DNA of 64,000 bases from Phycisphaerae bacterium. GTDB lineage: Bacteria > Planctomycetota > Phycisphaerae > Phycisphaerales > UBA1924. Under the pieces are notes generated by a model. It made no database searches. It worked only from the letters and a program-made list of their open reading frames with translations, and was not told the DNA's origin. Both the position numbers and the translations under genes were made by a program. Shown piece by piece: positions 17,744 to 27,767 of this stretch (its first letter is position 1; each line of letters opens with the position of its first letter). The stretch is from contig JAUIES010000001.1 of NCBI GenBank assembly GCA_030429705.1, positions 992,001 to 1,056,000 on the forward strand, in the 5' to 3' direction.

Positions 17744-18490
17744 ATGAATGACTTAGAAAAGAAAACCCGAATTCTTGTCGTTGATGACGAACCCGCCTTG
17801 GTCGAATTGGTGGCGTACAACCTGCGGGCGCACGGATATGCCGTCACAATTGCAACAAATGGGCAAGAAGCCCTTGCGCATGCTCGAATTGATCCACCGA
17901 ATCTCATCGTGCTTGATCTGATGTTGCCAAAACTGCCCGGTCTCGTGGTCGCCCAACGACTCAAAGACAGCGAACTCACGCGTCAAATTCCAATCATCAT
18001 GCTGACCGCTCGAAGCGAAAACACGGATCAGTTGGCTGGATTCGAAGCCGGAGCAGACGACTACATCGCCAAGCCATTCTCGATGGATCTGCTTCTCGCG
18101 CGCGTCGAGGCGGTTCTTCGCAGGAGTTCGCGCAGTTTGTCCGGTATGAACGATGGGCCGCTCACACTCGGTCCGATCCGTGTCGATCTTGCTTCATTTG
18201 AAGCGTGGAATGACGGCACGAAGCTGCAACTGACAGCGACCGAGATGCGGATTCTCGCTGGATTGATCGCTTCTGGAGGTCGTGTCATGAGCCGACGCGA
18301 TCTGATCGGGGCGGCGATGGGACCGGGTGTCACCATTACGGAACGAACGATCGATGTGCATGTGACATCGATTCGGCGCAAGCTCAAACACAACGCCGAT
18401 ATCATCCAGACCGTGCGCGGCGTTGGGTATCGGGCTGTGGAACGCTCTGCTGCGACCACCGATGCCGATTCCGATCGATCTCCGTCATGA
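17744..18490 (+). CDS. OmpR/PhoB-family response regulator
   Basis: A 248-residue two-component response regulator. The N-terminal receiver has the acidic pair in ILVVDDEPALVELV, the phosphoacceptor aspartate in IVLDLMLPKLPG and the conserved lysine in YIAKPFS. The C-terminal winged-helix DNA-binding domain ends with ERTIDVHVTSIRRKL and TVRGVGYR, as in PhoB. I chose the ATG at 17744 (MNDLEKKTRILVVDD); the frame is open to 17699. The stop overlaps the kinase start by four bases. PhoB-like architecture plus the divergent OprP-like porin suggests a phosphate-starvation system, but no pst or phoU gene is in view. Confidence 0.9.
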   Translation: MNDLEKKTRILVVDDEPALVELVAYNLRAHGYAVTIATNGQEALAHARIDPPNLIVLDLMLPKLPGLVVAQRLKDSELTRQIPIIMLTARSENTDQLAGFEAGADDYIAKPFSMDLLLARVEAVLRRSSRSLSGMNDGPLTLGPIRVDLASFEAWNDGTKLQLTATEMRILAGLIASGGRVMSRRDLIGAAMGPGVTITERTIDVHVTSIRRKLKHNADIIQTVRGVGYRAVERSAATTDADSDRSPS

Positions 18491-19818
18491 CACCCCGACC
18501 AATCAACCTTGTACTCATCGGGACCAGTATTGGTATTGCAGTCGGTTCCACAGCGGGCGTTCTCACGCCATTTGGTTGGTTGGCCTCAGCAATTGGTGCT
18601 GCTGCAATTGCGGGTGTCGGCATCTGGTGTCTGGTGTGGTGGCTGTCGTCTTGCTCGATTGCTGAGCGCGAAGCGTTCCAGGGGCAGTTGAACATTCTGG
18701 TTCGGCCTGACAAGCAAGAGGACCACTTGTCGCCAGCCGACATCGTTCAAGATGTCCAGACGATCACCAACAAACTCGCACTCATGAACCAGCTGTTCGA
18801 CGCGCTCGATTCGGCTGCACTTGTCATGCGAGAAGATGGTGCAGTGATCCATGCGAACCCCGCAGCGTGTGAGTATCTCGACATCCCAGAGATTCGTATC
18901 GTGGGGCGTGCCATCAACACGCTGTTTACTGAGGCGGATGTGAATGACCTGTGCTCGCGTGCGCTGCAGGGTGATTCGGCGTCAAAAAACATCCGATTTA
19001 ATCGTCCGCATATCGCCGGGATTTTTTCATGCTCTGCGTGCCCCATCGATCTCGGAGAGAGCATCGGTGCGTTTCTTTTGATTCGTGATGTCACAGCACT
19101 TGCTCAGGCATCAGAGATGAAAACTGATTTCGTCGGCAACGCTTCGCATGAGCTCCGCACGCCGATCGCAGCCATTCGCGCTGCCGTCGATACGCTAATG
19201 GGCCCGGCGAAAGACGACGCGATGATGCGCGAGCGACTGATTGAAATGATCCGGGACCATGTCGTTCGGCTTGAAGAACTCGTCCGGGATTTGCTCGACT
19301 TGTCACGATTTGAATCGCCGGAGTATCGCGGCGACTTTGCAGTCGTCAACTGCTTCGAACTCTGCGCCGAGATAGAAGCTCTCGTTGCAACACAGCGCGA
19401 GGCAAGGCAGGTGACGGTTGACTTCGAACTTGACGAACAACTGCGGTCGATTCGAACCAATCCAAAGACGCTGCTTTTGATATTGCGCAACCTTGTCGAC
19501 AATGCAATCAAGTTTTCACATGAGCACGGCACCGTGCAACTCGTCGGCACACTGGCATCAGACGATACCGATATCGCACAGTTTCGAGTCGTCGATCGAG
19601 GTATCGGAATCCCGCTCGCTGAGCAAGCGCGGATTTTCGATCGGTTCTTTCAGGTGGACGAAGCCCGTTCGGGGGGGCAACCGCGCCGAGGCACCGGCCT
19701 GGGTCTCGCGATTGTCAAACACGCCGTCAATCGATTAAATGGGTCAATCGAGGTTGAATCGGTCTGGAACGAAGGTACGACCATGACGGTGCGGCTACCT
19801 ATCGAACGAGCCAACTGA
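18487..19818 (+). CDS. PhoR-like sensor histidine kinase
   Basis: A 443-residue membrane sensor kinase paired with the upstream regulator. Two membrane helices lie within residues 1-55, followed by a PAS-like domain (about 85-200; LVMREDGAVIHANPAACEYL). The dimerisation domain has the phosphorylated histidine in FVGNASHELRTPIAAIR, and the ATPase domain has the N box LRNLVDNAIKFS, the G1 box VVDRGIGIP and the G2 box GTGLGLAIVKHAVNRL. This order is that of PhoR. There is no sizeable periplasmic loop, so sensing is probably through the membrane or a partner, as for PhoR with PhoU and Pst. Confidence 0.9.
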   Translation: MTPRPINLVLIGTSIGIAVGSTAGVLTPFGWLASAIGAAAIAGVGIWCLVWWLSSCSIAEREAFQGQLNILVRPDKQEDHLSPADIVQDVQTITNKLALMNQLFDALDSAALVMREDGAVIHANPAACEYLDIPEIRIVGRAINTLFTEADVNDLCSRALQGDSASKNIRFNRPHIAGIFSCSACPIDLGESIGAFLLIRDVTALAQASEMKTDFVGNASHELRTPIAAIRAAVDTLMGPAKDDAMMRERLIEMIRDHVVRLEELVRDLLDLSRFESPEYRGDFAVVNCFELCAEIEALVATQREARQVTVDFELDEQLRSIRTNPKTLLLILRNLVDNAIKFSHEHGTVQLVGTLASDDTDIAQFRVVDRGIGIPLAEQARIFDRFFQVDEARSGGQPRRGTGLGLAIVKHAVNRLNGSIEVESVWNEGTTMTVRLPIERAN

Positions 19819-20223
19819 CTACGGTTTGATCGGTGCTGCGACATCGCCGAGGATCTGTAAAAACCGATCCGCGAGCGCTTGTTTTAATCGCGATTCGAGT
19901 TCCAGATTGCCAAACCGACCGATCATGCATTCGATCTCAATGCGACCCGGCGAGTGCAGTTGGAAGGTCAAGACCCCGGGCTGATCGTCGATCGTGCGCA
20001 GCACAAAATGGCGCTTCGCAGGATCATCTGTGCCTTTCGGAAGATCGATCATGTGAAAACGCGGCAGGATTCCAGCGACGACCGCGTCGATATCGTCAAA
20101 ATCTCCTTCGACTACAACAGGCCCCGGCTGCAGATCAACAGCATCACCCAATGATCGTTGCGGTTGCCGACACCCCGCAGGGATCAGAATCAGGGCCGCT
20201 ATAGAAAGGAAGAGCATTCGCAT
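19819..20223 (-). CDS. Putative lipoprotein
   Basis: About 134 residues with a lipoprotein signal peptide: MRMLFLSIAALILIPAGC, the cysteine being the likely lipidation site. The mature part mixes beta and alpha (FHMIDLPKGTDD, LQLHSPG-like text, LKQALADRFLQIL) and carries no domain I can name. I chose the ATG at 20223, with a GGA site eight bases upstream; ATGs at 20229 and 20217 are alternatives. It converges on the kinase gene, its stop directly abutting the kinase stop, and its start is close to the divergent phoH promoter region. Confidence 0.6.
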   Translation of the reverse strand: MRMLFLSIAALILIPAGCRQPQRSLGDAVDLQPGPVVVEGDFDDIDAVVAGILPRFHMIDLPKGTDDPAKRHFVLRTIDDQPGVLTFQLHSPGRIEIECMIGRFGNLELESRLKQALADRFLQILGDVAAPIKP

Positions 20224-20360
20224 GGACATCGTCCGAGAATACGCTCTAAATCGAGGCAATGGACGACCTGACCGGGATCGGCGGGGCAAACGGCCCTAAA
20301 CTTCCCGTTCAGCCTCTTCCTGTGCCGATTGCATTCGTATTCGGCCCGGAGTCTCCGTTG

Positions 20361-21389
20361 ATGATGATTACCGTCGCGATTCCAAGCCAGACGGACCGTG
20401 TGAGCATGATCGGCGCCTCTGAACGCAATCTCAAGATGCTGCGTGAAGCGCTTGGCGTGCGAATCGCAGCCCGCGATCAGGTCATCAGTGTTGAAGGCGA
20501 CCCTCGAGGCGTGGGTATCGCGCGAATCGTGCTCGACCGTTTGCGTGAAGCCTCTGCCGAGCAACGCAAGCTCTCGCGTGACCAGGTTCTTGACATGATC
20601 ACCGAGCAGATCCGCCGAGTGGACAATCCAAAAACAACGACCTCGCCACGCAGTGGACCGGCATGGACCGATGAACTCGATGTCTACGCCGGCGGACATC
20701 GTGTCCGGGCCAAGACCGATAACCAACAGTATTACCTCGATGCCATCCGTGATCTGGATCTTGTTTTTGGGATAGGACCGGCCGGGACGGGGAAAACCTA
20801 CCTCGCCGTCGCTGCAGCCGCCCACATGCTCAAGCACGATCGCGTCCAGCGTCTGGTGCTTGTCCGACCGGCGGTCGAAGCGGGTGAAAAACTCGGATTT
20901 CTGCCGGGCGATCTGGAAGCAAAGGTCAATCCGTACCTTCGGCCATTGCTCGATGCGCTGCACGACATGATGGACTACACCACGATACGACGGTTCATCG
21001 ACAACGATGTCATCGAGATCGTGCCCCTTGCCTACATGCGCGGCCGCACACTCAACAATGCTGTGATCATCCTTGATGAAGCGCAGAACACCACCCGCGG
21101 GCAGATGAAGATGTTTCTCACGCGGATGGGGCATGGCTCCAAAATGATCGTGACCGGAGATAGCACACAGGTTGACCTGCCCGATCCGGCGCAAAGCGGG
21201 CTGGTGGATGCTGCTCGTCGACTGAGGCGGGTCAAAGGCATCGGGTTCGTCGCTCTATCCGGTGAAGATGTCGTTCGGCATCAACTTGTGCAACGCATCG
21301 TGAGCGCGTATGGCGAAGAGGAACGCGACACCGCTCACGCTCGGCATATTCGTGAAGCATTGCACGGTGAATCGGAGGCGACCGAATGA
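20361..21389 (+). CDS. phoH: PhoH-family ATPase
   Basis: PhoH-like proteins are cytoplasmic P-loop ATPases linked to RNA metabolism, often next to ybeY and pgpH. The product has the N-terminal ERNLKMLREALGVRI segment, Walker A GIGPAGTGKTYLAVAAA, the family signature VRPAVEAGEKLGFLPGD, Walker B NNAVIILDEAQNTT and the TGDSTQVDLP motif. I chose the ATG at 20361 because GGAG lies nine bases upstream; the frame is open back to 20259. The length of 342 residues is normal. The stop overlaps pgpH by four bases. The usual ybeY neighbour is missing here and found at 60.5-61 kb. Confidence 0.92.
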   Translation: MMITVAIPSQTDRVSMIGASERNLKMLREALGVRIAARDQVISVEGDPRGVGIARIVLDRLREASAEQRKLSRDQVLDMITEQIRRVDNPKTTTSPRSGPAWTDELDVYAGGHRVRAKTDNQQYYLDAIRDLDLVFGIGPAGTGKTYLAVAAAAHMLKHDRVQRLVLVRPAVEAGEKLGFLPGDLEAKVNPYLRPLLDALHDMMDYTTIRRFIDNDVIEIVPLAYMRGRTLNNAVIILDEAQNTTRGQMKMFLTRMGHGSKMIVTGDSTQVDLPDPAQSGLVDAARRLRRVKGIGFVALSGEDVVRHQLVQRIVSAYGEEERDTAHARHIREALHGESEATE

Positions 21390-23779
21390 TGCACCGCGAT
21401 GGAGGACGAAGCGGGCGAACAACCGGCCCACGCAAAGCGCGAGGACGAACTTCGTCCATTCGCAAACCCGAGCGTTCACGGGCGCGCGACCTGCGCGATG
21501 CGGTGACTTCGCCGCGCGTGGGGTGGGCGCTCACGGTCGGGCTGATTCTCACGCTGTTCACATCGATCGTCGCAGTGTGGGCATCGGAGCAGCCTCTGAT
21601 CGCGGTCGGGCGCGTGATGGACAAGACCTGGACCGCCCGTCTCGCGTTTCACTCACTTGATGAACAACGAACCGAGCAGGAGCGAGAATCGGCTCGACAG
21701 CGCCAATCGCGGGTCTATCTTGCCGACGAAGCGGTGCTTGAATCGATTCGCCAATCACTCCTCGAATTGCCAACTTCGCTCGCGGGTGCGACAGATGTTG
21801 ATCGGATCGATGCCGACCTTCGGCGACAGTTTCGTCTCAACAACGACCGGATGAGGGCGATCACAGCGTTTGCGCAGCCGGATCGGTTGTCGACATGGAC
21901 AACGCAGGTGAATCAACTGGTCGCGATGCTCGAACGACGCCCGATACTGGATGAACAAACCTGGCAAGCGCGCCTGGAAGGACGCAACACCCAGATCAAA
22001 CTTGTCACCAGCACGGGCGAGTCGCTTATCAATCGTGATACCGAGCCCATCAATCTCAACGACACCGAGCAGTACCAACGCGAAATCGACACGCTGATTC
22101 GTATCGCCGGGTTTGGACCGATGAACGGAGAACTCGGCCCGGTGGGGGAATCAGTAAAACAACGCCTCTCTGTTGATGCAAGGCCGACTTTCCACTTCGA
22201 CGCAGCCACCACCACAAGCGAACAACAGCAAGCGGTCGCGCAGGTGTTACCAGTCCGCGAGAACATTGCCCAGGGTCAACGGATCTTCAATCGCGGCGAG
22301 GTTCTCGACCAGACGCAACTGCGACTCTATAGCGAGGAGATTGCCGAGTTTCGCGCGAACACCGATGCCTGGCGCATCTGGCTCGATCGGTTCGGACTCG
22401 TGGGCACCATCGGTATTCTGGTCGCTTTGTTGATGGGATACATCGGTACATTTGTGCCGCGCATCAGTAACAACCCGTCTCGGTTGATATGGGTGGGGGT
22501 CGTGCTCCTGCTTGCTCAGGTCACCGCGTGTGTCTTGTCGGTCTTTGACCCGCGTTACATCACGCTGACCGCGACGGTGCCCACCGTTCTGGTCGCGGTC
22601 TTGCTTTCGATCGCCTACGACCGGCGAACGGCGATGGCGATCGGCGCAATTACAGCAGTCCTGGTCTGCGTATCGCTTGAGCAGCCGATTTCCATGTATG
22701 TCCTGATGCTGGTGGGCATGGGAGCGGCGGTCTGGCGCCTGCCTGAGATTCGAGACCGACAAAGCCTCGTCACCATGTCGCTCTGGGTGGCTGCTTCGTT
22801 GTTCCTTGGCACGCTCGCGATCGGACTCCTCTCGATGCCTCTTGAAAGCACGGTCCTCACGCAGACGCTGCGCGATGCCCTGTTCGCCGGATTCGGAGGC
22901 CTGCTCATCGGGGGCATCACGCTCTTCATGTTACCCGTGATTGAACGAGCATTTGACATCACAACGAGCCTCACGCTCATCGAACTGCGCGACCCGAAAC
23001 AGGCGCTCTTGCGTGAACTGCAACAACGGGCACCGGGGTCGTACAACCACTCATTGAATGTTGCCAGTATCGCTGAGACCGCGGCCGACGCAATCGGCGC
23101 AAACGGGCTCTTGACTTATGTGGGCGCGCTGTATCACGACATTGGCAAGATGAACAAGCCCGAATATTTCGTCGAAAATCAATCGGGTGGCCCGAGCAAG
23201 CATGACAAGTTGAGTCCGGCGATGTCGCTGCTGGTTATCGTCGGGCATGTCAAGGACGGCATGGAGATCGCGCGCGAGTATGGTTTGCCCAAGGTGCTAC
23301 GCCACTTTATCGAAGCCCACCACGGCACCACACTCGTTGAGTACTTTTACAACCAAGCACGCAAGCAGGCGAAACAGGTCTCTGCGGATAGCGAGAACAC
23401 GCCCGACAAGTCGGTCGAGCATGACCACGAAGACGAGCGCTTGCCCGAAGAGGTCGATTACCGTTATCCCGGGCCGAAGCCACGAACAAAAGAAGTTGCG
23501 ATTCTCATGTTGTCTGACGCGGTCGAGAGCGCCACGCGTTCATTGCCCGAGCCAACGCCAAGTCGAATCGAAACGCTGGTTCACGCGCTCGCTGACAAGC
23601 GATTGATGGACGGGCAATTTGATGAATGTGACCTGACATTCCGCGATTTGCGAACCATCGTCGATTCATTGAGCAAGTCGGTGACCAGTATTTATCATGG
23701 GCGCATCGTGTATCCGGGGTCGGATCTGTCGAAGAAGCAAAAGACCGGACCCGCCGAACCCCGGGAAAAGACAGCGTAG
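21386..23779 (+). CDS. pgpH: PgpH-type 7TM-HD domain phosphohydrolase
   Basis: A 797-residue membrane protein of the 7TMR-HD family; characterised PgpH proteins degrade cyclic di-AMP. After a basic N-terminus and a first helix (WALTVGLILTLFTSIVAV) comes an extracytoplasmic domain (about 75-330), then a cluster of helices (about 335-530) and a cytosolic HD domain. HD residues are visible in GSYNHSLNVASIAE and LYHDIGKMNKPEYFVENQ, with DKLSPAMSLLVIVGHVKDG after. It is translationally coupled to phoH by a four-base overlap. If active, it implies cyclic di-AMP signalling, but no diadenylate cyclase is seen in the window. Confidence 0.88.
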   Translation: MMHRDGGRSGRTTGPRKARGRTSSIRKPERSRARDLRDAVTSPRVGWALTVGLILTLFTSIVAVWASEQPLIAVGRVMDKTWTARLAFHSLDEQRTEQERESARQRQSRVYLADEAVLESIRQSLLELPTSLAGATDVDRIDADLRRQFRLNNDRMRAITAFAQPDRLSTWTTQVNQLVAMLERRPILDEQTWQARLEGRNTQIKLVTSTGESLINRDTEPINLNDTEQYQREIDTLIRIAGFGPMNGELGPVGESVKQRLSVDARPTFHFDAATTTSEQQQAVAQVLPVRENIAQGQRIFNRGEVLDQTQLRLYSEEIAEFRANTDAWRIWLDRFGLVGTIGILVALLMGYIGTFVPRISNNPSRLIWVGVVLLLAQVTACVLSVFDPRYITLTATVPTVLVAVLLSIAYDRRTAMAIGAITAVLVCVSLEQPISMYVLMLVGMGAAVWRLPEIRDRQSLVTMSLWVAASLFLGTLAIGLLSMPLESTVLTQTLRDALFAGFGGLLIGGITLFMLPVIERAFDITTSLTLIELRDPKQALLRELQQRAPGSYNHSLNVASIAETAADAIGANGLLTYVGALYHDIGKMNKPEYFVENQSGGPSKHDKLSPAMSLLVIVGHVKDGMEIAREYGLPKVLRHFIEAHHGTTLVEYFYNQARKQAKQVSADSENTPDKSVEHDHEDERLPEEVDYRYPGPKPRTKEVAILMLSDAVESATRSLPEPTPSRIETLVHALADKRLMDGQFDECDLTFRDLRTIVDSLSKSVTSIYHGRIVYPGSDLSKKQKTGPAEPREKTA

Positions 23780-23794
23780 CAACGCATTCAATGC

Positions 23795-24196
23795 CTAAGT
23801 CTTTGGCTTCTCGGCGCGGCACGCGTCCAGAAAATCGACACCTCGGCGCAGGTGGGGGATGACAATCGACCCGCCGACAATGAGTGCGATATCAAACGCT
23901 TCAAAAAGGGCTTCGTCTGTCACACCCTCCGCCACACATCGGTCGATGTGATAGGCGATGCAATCGTCGCATCGCAAGACCAGGCTCGCGACCAGGCCGA
24001 GCAACTCTTTGGTCGCAACGGGCAGCGTCCCTTCTTCATACGCCTTGGTGTCGAGCGAGAAGAATCGCTTGGTGACGAGCGTCGCTCCGGCGCGGGCTGC
24101 CCCGTCGGGGTGCGTCCCGCGTGCATTGGCATCGCCAAGGATGCGGTCGTTGAGCCGCGACCGAAACGCTTGAAACTCTTCGTATCGCGAAGTCAT
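23795..24196 (-). CDS. Carboxymuconolactone decarboxylase/AhpD-like protein
   Basis: A 133-residue protein of the CMD/AhpD family. The redox motif CxxC with the nearby histidine is intact in LRCDDCIAYHIDRCV, followed by the typical GVTDEALFEAFDIALIVGG. Such proteins often work as alkylhydroperoxidase-like disulfide reductases. The start directly abuts the stop of the upstream thioredoxin-domain gene, so they are one transcription unit, which supports a thiol-redox role rather than aromatic breakdown. It converges on pgpH. Confidence 0.88.
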   Translation of the reverse strand: MTSRYEEFQAFRSRLNDRILGDANARGTHPDGAARAGATLVTKRFFSLDTKAYEEGTLPVATKELLGLVASLVLRCDDCIAYHIDRCVAEGVTDEALFEAFDIALIVGGSIVIPHLRRGVDFLDACRAEKPKT

Positions 24197-26530
24197 TTAG
24201 TTGTCCTTGATTGTGATCGGGACATCGAGTGACACCGTGCTTGGCTTGAGACACTCGGTGTCTGTACAAACCTGATAAGTGATCCCCAACACCGGTTCAC
24301 CCGGGCCGACGCCGATCCCGGGCGCATGTTCGAGCGCGATCGCGAAGCTGACGATGCCCGAGTGAATTCGGAGTTCGTCGTTGATGCCGTACACCTCACC
24401 TTCCGGGTAATCTGCGAACACCGCGACACCTTGCCCGGACACGAGACCAGCGCGGAGCGGTATGAGGTCTTCCCCGCCCGGACCCGGATCGGCAGCCATG
24501 ATGTGATAACCCGGCTCGATGCGTATCTCAACATGAATGACCCCGGGCGACTCAGGCGACACAGCGACCGCTTCTTCACTCGCGAAAATCTGCACCGGCG
24601 ATTTGGTCGGGTTCACGGGTTCAGCCACCTGTACAGCGCCAGCGCGATCAACCTGAGCGCGCAGGCCCGCATCTTCGGCAGCAATCATCCGCAGCAGCGC
24701 CTCAATGCTGTGCACTGCACTGACCGGCGAATTCGAGATATCGGCGCTGACACCCATCAAGAGTCCACCCGCTGTTTCGGCTAGGTCGGGCGACCGGACT
24801 GATGTTTGCAGATTGATCAAGCCGTTCAGCATGAGCGCCGACCCGCTGGGCATCGCACCGTCATAGGCTGCTCGGGCGCGAACGAACAAGTCCTGCTGGT
24901 CTTCACGCGTGTCATAAAACACACCTGACGCATCTGCAAAATCGGCGTGTGCCCGATCGGCCAGCGTGGTTGCTGCGGCAATCAACGCGTTCGCTTCCGC
25001 AGCGTCATCAGGCAGCGCTTGTACGACCGCCATCATCGCGCACAGGACCGCGCCGTAATCTTCGAGGAACGCCGGCGTGTGGGCTTTGCCTTCCCGATAG
25101 GCTCGCAGCAGCGTGCCCTCGTCGTCATGCATGGTGCTGCGAATGAACTGCACTGCTGCCGACGCCGCCTCGATGTATCGAGGCTCACCGAGCAAGACAC
25201 CGCCTTTGACCAACGCATCGATCATCAGCCCGTTCCACGCTGCAAGCACTTTGTCATCGGTGATCGGCTGCTTGCGTTGTGATCGGGCTGCGAGCAACTT
25301 CGCATTGATCGCATCGATTCTCGCCAGAAAAACCTCTGTCTCAGTTCGTTGTGAAGCCGCGACCTTGTCCGGTCTGTCTTTCAGTCTGAGCACGCTTCGA
25401 GCGGGTTCGTCGGGGTGATGCGGGTCTGTGAAGTTTGGTCCCTGCGCGACGCCATAGACCTCTGCTGCCCACGCAGCCTCATCGCCCAGCAACGCGTTGA
25501 ACTCGTCGAGTGTCCACAGATAGTTGAGCCCTTCTTTGTGATCGACCTCCGCATCTTGTGCGCTAAAGAACCCGGTCGCACCGGGTGCATCGGGGTTGGT
25601 CATCTCGCGCAAGACATAGTCGAGCGTTGTGCGCACCACGCGTCGGTAATAGTCGTCGTCATACACCTTCGCTGCTCGTGCATAGACAAGAGCGAGTTGA
25701 GCATTGTCATAGAGCATCTTTTCAAAGTGTGGCACGGTCCAAGTTGCGTCGACGCTGTAGCGATGGAACCCGCCACCAACCTGGTCGTGCATGCCACCGA
25801 TGGCGATGCGATCGAGCGTGAACCGAATGGCTTGGTCGATCCCGTCACGCGATGGGCCTTCATCGACATGTTCGCGGGCAGCGAGCAAGAACGACATGTA
25901 GACAGGCTGCGGAAACTTCGGCGCCCCGCCAAATCCGCCGTGGGTGCGATCGAACATCCGCATCAGTTGCTCAATCGCTTGCTGAATCTGAGGGTCGGCA
26001 ACCGGAACGGGCACTCTATTTTGACCCAGTTGTTCGCGGACAGCCTCGGCGACCTGCTCTGCCTGAGCGAGCACATCGGAGCGTTTCCCATCCCACGCGT
26101 TTTTCATTCCCCCGAGCACCTGGCCGAATCCCGGCATCCCGTCACGCGGTTTCTCTGGGAAGTAGGTCCCACACCAGAACGGCCTGAGTTCGTCTGGTTC
26201 GAGGAAACAGTTCATCGGCCACCCGCCCCGGCCGGTCATGATCTGCGTGGCGACCATGTAAATTTCGTCAATATCCGGCCTCTCTTCGCGGTCAACCTTG
26301 ATCGCGACGAACGATTCATTGATCTGATTCGCGATTTCTTCGTTCTCGAAGGTCTCACGCTCCATCACATGACACCAATAGCAGGTCGCATACCCCACAC
26401 TGAGCAAGATCGGGACTTGCCGTTCGCGGGCTGCTGCAAACGCCTCTTCACCCCATGGGTACCAATCAACGGGGTTGTTGGCGTGCTGAAGCAGATAGGG
26501 ACTGGTCTCGTGCTGAAGTCGGTTTGGCAT
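24197..26530 (-). CDS. DUF255 thioredoxin-domain protein (YyaL/SPATA20 type) with DsbD-N-like C-terminus
   Basis: A 777-residue protein. It starts with the family sequence [20 protein letters not shown], then the thioredoxin-like domain with a CYWC site ([16 protein letters not shown]) and an alpha/alpha six-barrel, as in N-acylglucosamine epimerase-like folds (about 190-640). The last about 110 residues look like the N-terminal disulfide domain of DsbD, with VCTDTECL providing two cysteines. YyaL proteins lack a settled function; the fused DsbD-like part suggests a thiol-exchange role. I chose the ATG at 26530; the frame is open to 26854 but the extension has no family similarity. No signal peptide is seen. 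It directly precedes the AhpD-like gene. Confidence 0.88.
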   Translation of the reverse strand: MPNRLQHETSPYLLQHANNPVDWYPWGEEAFAAARERQVPILLSVGYATCYWCHVMERETFENEEIANQINESFVAIKVDREERPDIDEIYMVATQIMTGRGGWPMNCFLEPDELRPFWCGTYFPEKPRDGMPGFGQVLGGMKNAWDGKRSDVLAQAEQVAEAVREQLGQNRVPVPVADPQIQQAIEQLMRMFDRTHGGFGGAPKFPQPVYMSFLLAAREHVDEGPSRDGIDQAIRFTLDRIAIGGMHDQVGGGFHRYSVDATWTVPHFEKMLYDNAQLALVYARAAKVYDDDYYRRVVRTTLDYVLREMTNPDAPGATGFFSAQDAEVDHKEGLNYLWTLDEFNALLGDEAAWAAEVYGVAQGPNFTDPHHPDEPARSVLRLKDRPDKVAASQRTETEVFLARIDAINAKLLAARSQRKQPITDDKVLAAWNGLMIDALVKGGVLLGEPRYIEAASAAVQFIRSTMHDDEGTLLRAYREGKAHTPAFLEDYGAVLCAMMAVVQALPDDAAEANALIAAATTLADRAHADFADASGVFYDTREDQQDLFVRARAAYDGAMPSGSALMLNGLINLQTSVRSPDLAETAGGLLMGVSADISNSPVSAVHSIEALLRMIAAEDAGLRAQVDRAGAVQVAEPVNPTKSPVQIFASEEAVAVSPESPGVIHVEIRIEPGYHIMAADPGPGGEDLIPLRAGLVSGQGVAVFADYPEGEVYGINDELRIHSGIVSFAIALEHAPGIGVGPGEPVLGITYQVCTDTECLKPSTVSLDVPITIKDN

Positions 26531-26626
26531 GCGATCGCTCTCTGGCTGGGGGCGGGCGATGATAATCGCGTCGCCTAACCTAAGTGTCTGGCGCACAAGG
26601 GTAGCCGTGTAAGAAGGAGTATCTCG

Positions 26627-27745
26627 ATGCGTACGCTCGTTCCATCGTCCATCTTCTGCGTCATGATCATGGCGTGTTGCACGGTCGCTGCGCAACCCGC
26701 CAATGTTCGTGTGGCGCCCGTCATAGAACAGCAAGTCGAACAGCGGCGACGGGTGACCGGCGAAACGCGGGCGCTTCGACGCTCCGCTTTGGCTGCTGAA
26801 GAGAGTGGCCTTGTCATTGAACTCGCTGTGGATGCAGGCTCCGAGGTTCAACAAGGCGAACTCATCGCCCGCCTCGATTCAGAGCGCGTGAAACTCGAGT
26901 TGGCCGAAGCCAGGTCAGGCGTACTCGCAGCGGATGCCCTCATTGCTGAGCGCGAAGCTCAGGCTGCCCAGGCCGATCTCGACCTGAAACGGGTTGAAGA
27001 GTTGTTGGCGCTCGAATCAGGATCACGACCCGAACTCGATCGAGCCAGACGAGACGCAGCGGTCGAAAAGGCCAGGTTGCTCCAAGCTCAGGCACAACGA
27101 GCGATCGTCGATGCACAAATCGCGATCATCGAACAACGACTGGAAGATCTGGAGATACGAGCACCCTTTCCAGGTATCGTTGTAAGCAAGATGACCGAGG
27201 TTGGCCAATGGGTGCGAGAAGGCGACCCACTGATTGATCTGATCGAAATCGCGACGATTGAGATACGGATTGATGTTCCGGAGACGCTGATCGAGCGGGC
27301 TTCGCGGGCCAAAACGGTGTGGGTGCATCTGCCGGCGCTTGGTCAAGACATCGAGGCTCAACTGGTCAGCATCATTCCGCAGGCCGATCCTCGCACGAGG
27401 CTCTTTCCGGTTCGTTTGACGGTTCGTAACACAGAAGGGCTGATCCGCCCGGGCATGAGCGCCATCGCACAGATACCGACGAGTCAAAAAGCGATGTTCA
27501 TGCTCGTCCCCAAAGATGCTGTTCTTCAAAATGAAACCGGCAGTTTTGTGTTCGTCGATCAAGGCGGCACCTCAGCAAGGGCACCCGTCGAACGCCTGTT
27601 TGCTGTCGGAGACACCATCGCTGTGCGCTCACCAATCGTCAAGCCGGGCATGCGTGTGGTCGTCGAAGGGAACGAACGGCTTCGTCCGGGTCAGCCCCTC
27701 ACCATCTTGAACGCTCCGGCAACACGCCCGCCAAGCGATGGCTGA
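26627..27745 (+). CDS. RND efflux periplasmic adaptor (membrane fusion protein)
   Basis: The 372-residue product has an N-terminal signal sequence ([18 protein letters not shown]) and the usual adaptor order: a beta-barrel strand, half of the lipoyl domain ([24 protein letters not shown]), a coiled-coil hairpin (about 80-165, with [20 protein letters not shown]), the second lipoyl half ([20 protein letters not shown]), and barrel and membrane-proximal domains. It links the inner-membrane pump to an outer-membrane channel. The ATG at 26627 has AAGGAG upstream. The pump gene starts 22 bases after its stop. No TolC-like gene is adjacent. Confidence 0.92.
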   Translation: MRTLVPSSIFCVMIMACCTVAAQPANVRVAPVIEQQVEQRRRVTGETRALRRSALAAEESGLVIELAVDAGSEVQQGELIARLDSERVKLELAEARSGVLAADALIAEREAQAAQADLDLKRVEELLALESGSRPELDRARRDAAVEKARLLQAQAQRAIVDAQIAIIEQRLEDLEIRAPFPGIVVSKMTEVGQWVREGDPLIDLIEIATIEIRIDVPETLIERASRAKTVWVHLPALGQDIEAQLVSIIPQADPRTRLFPVRLTVRNTEGLIRPGMSAIAQIPTSQKAMFMLVPKDAVLQNETGSFVFVDQGGTSARAPVERLFAVGDTIAVRSPIVKPGMRVVVEGNERLRPGQPLTILNAPATRPPSDG

Positions 27746-27767
27746 AGTCGCACAAAGGAACTGACCA

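Noticed and set aside
20199-21194. Minus-strand ORF of 331 codons
   Set aside because: Antisense to phoH, whose Walker motifs are intact.
25415-26578. Plus-strand ORF of 387 codons
   Set aside because: It lies opposite the DUF255 protein gene, which has clear motifs across the same region; no family match is seen in the antisense frame.
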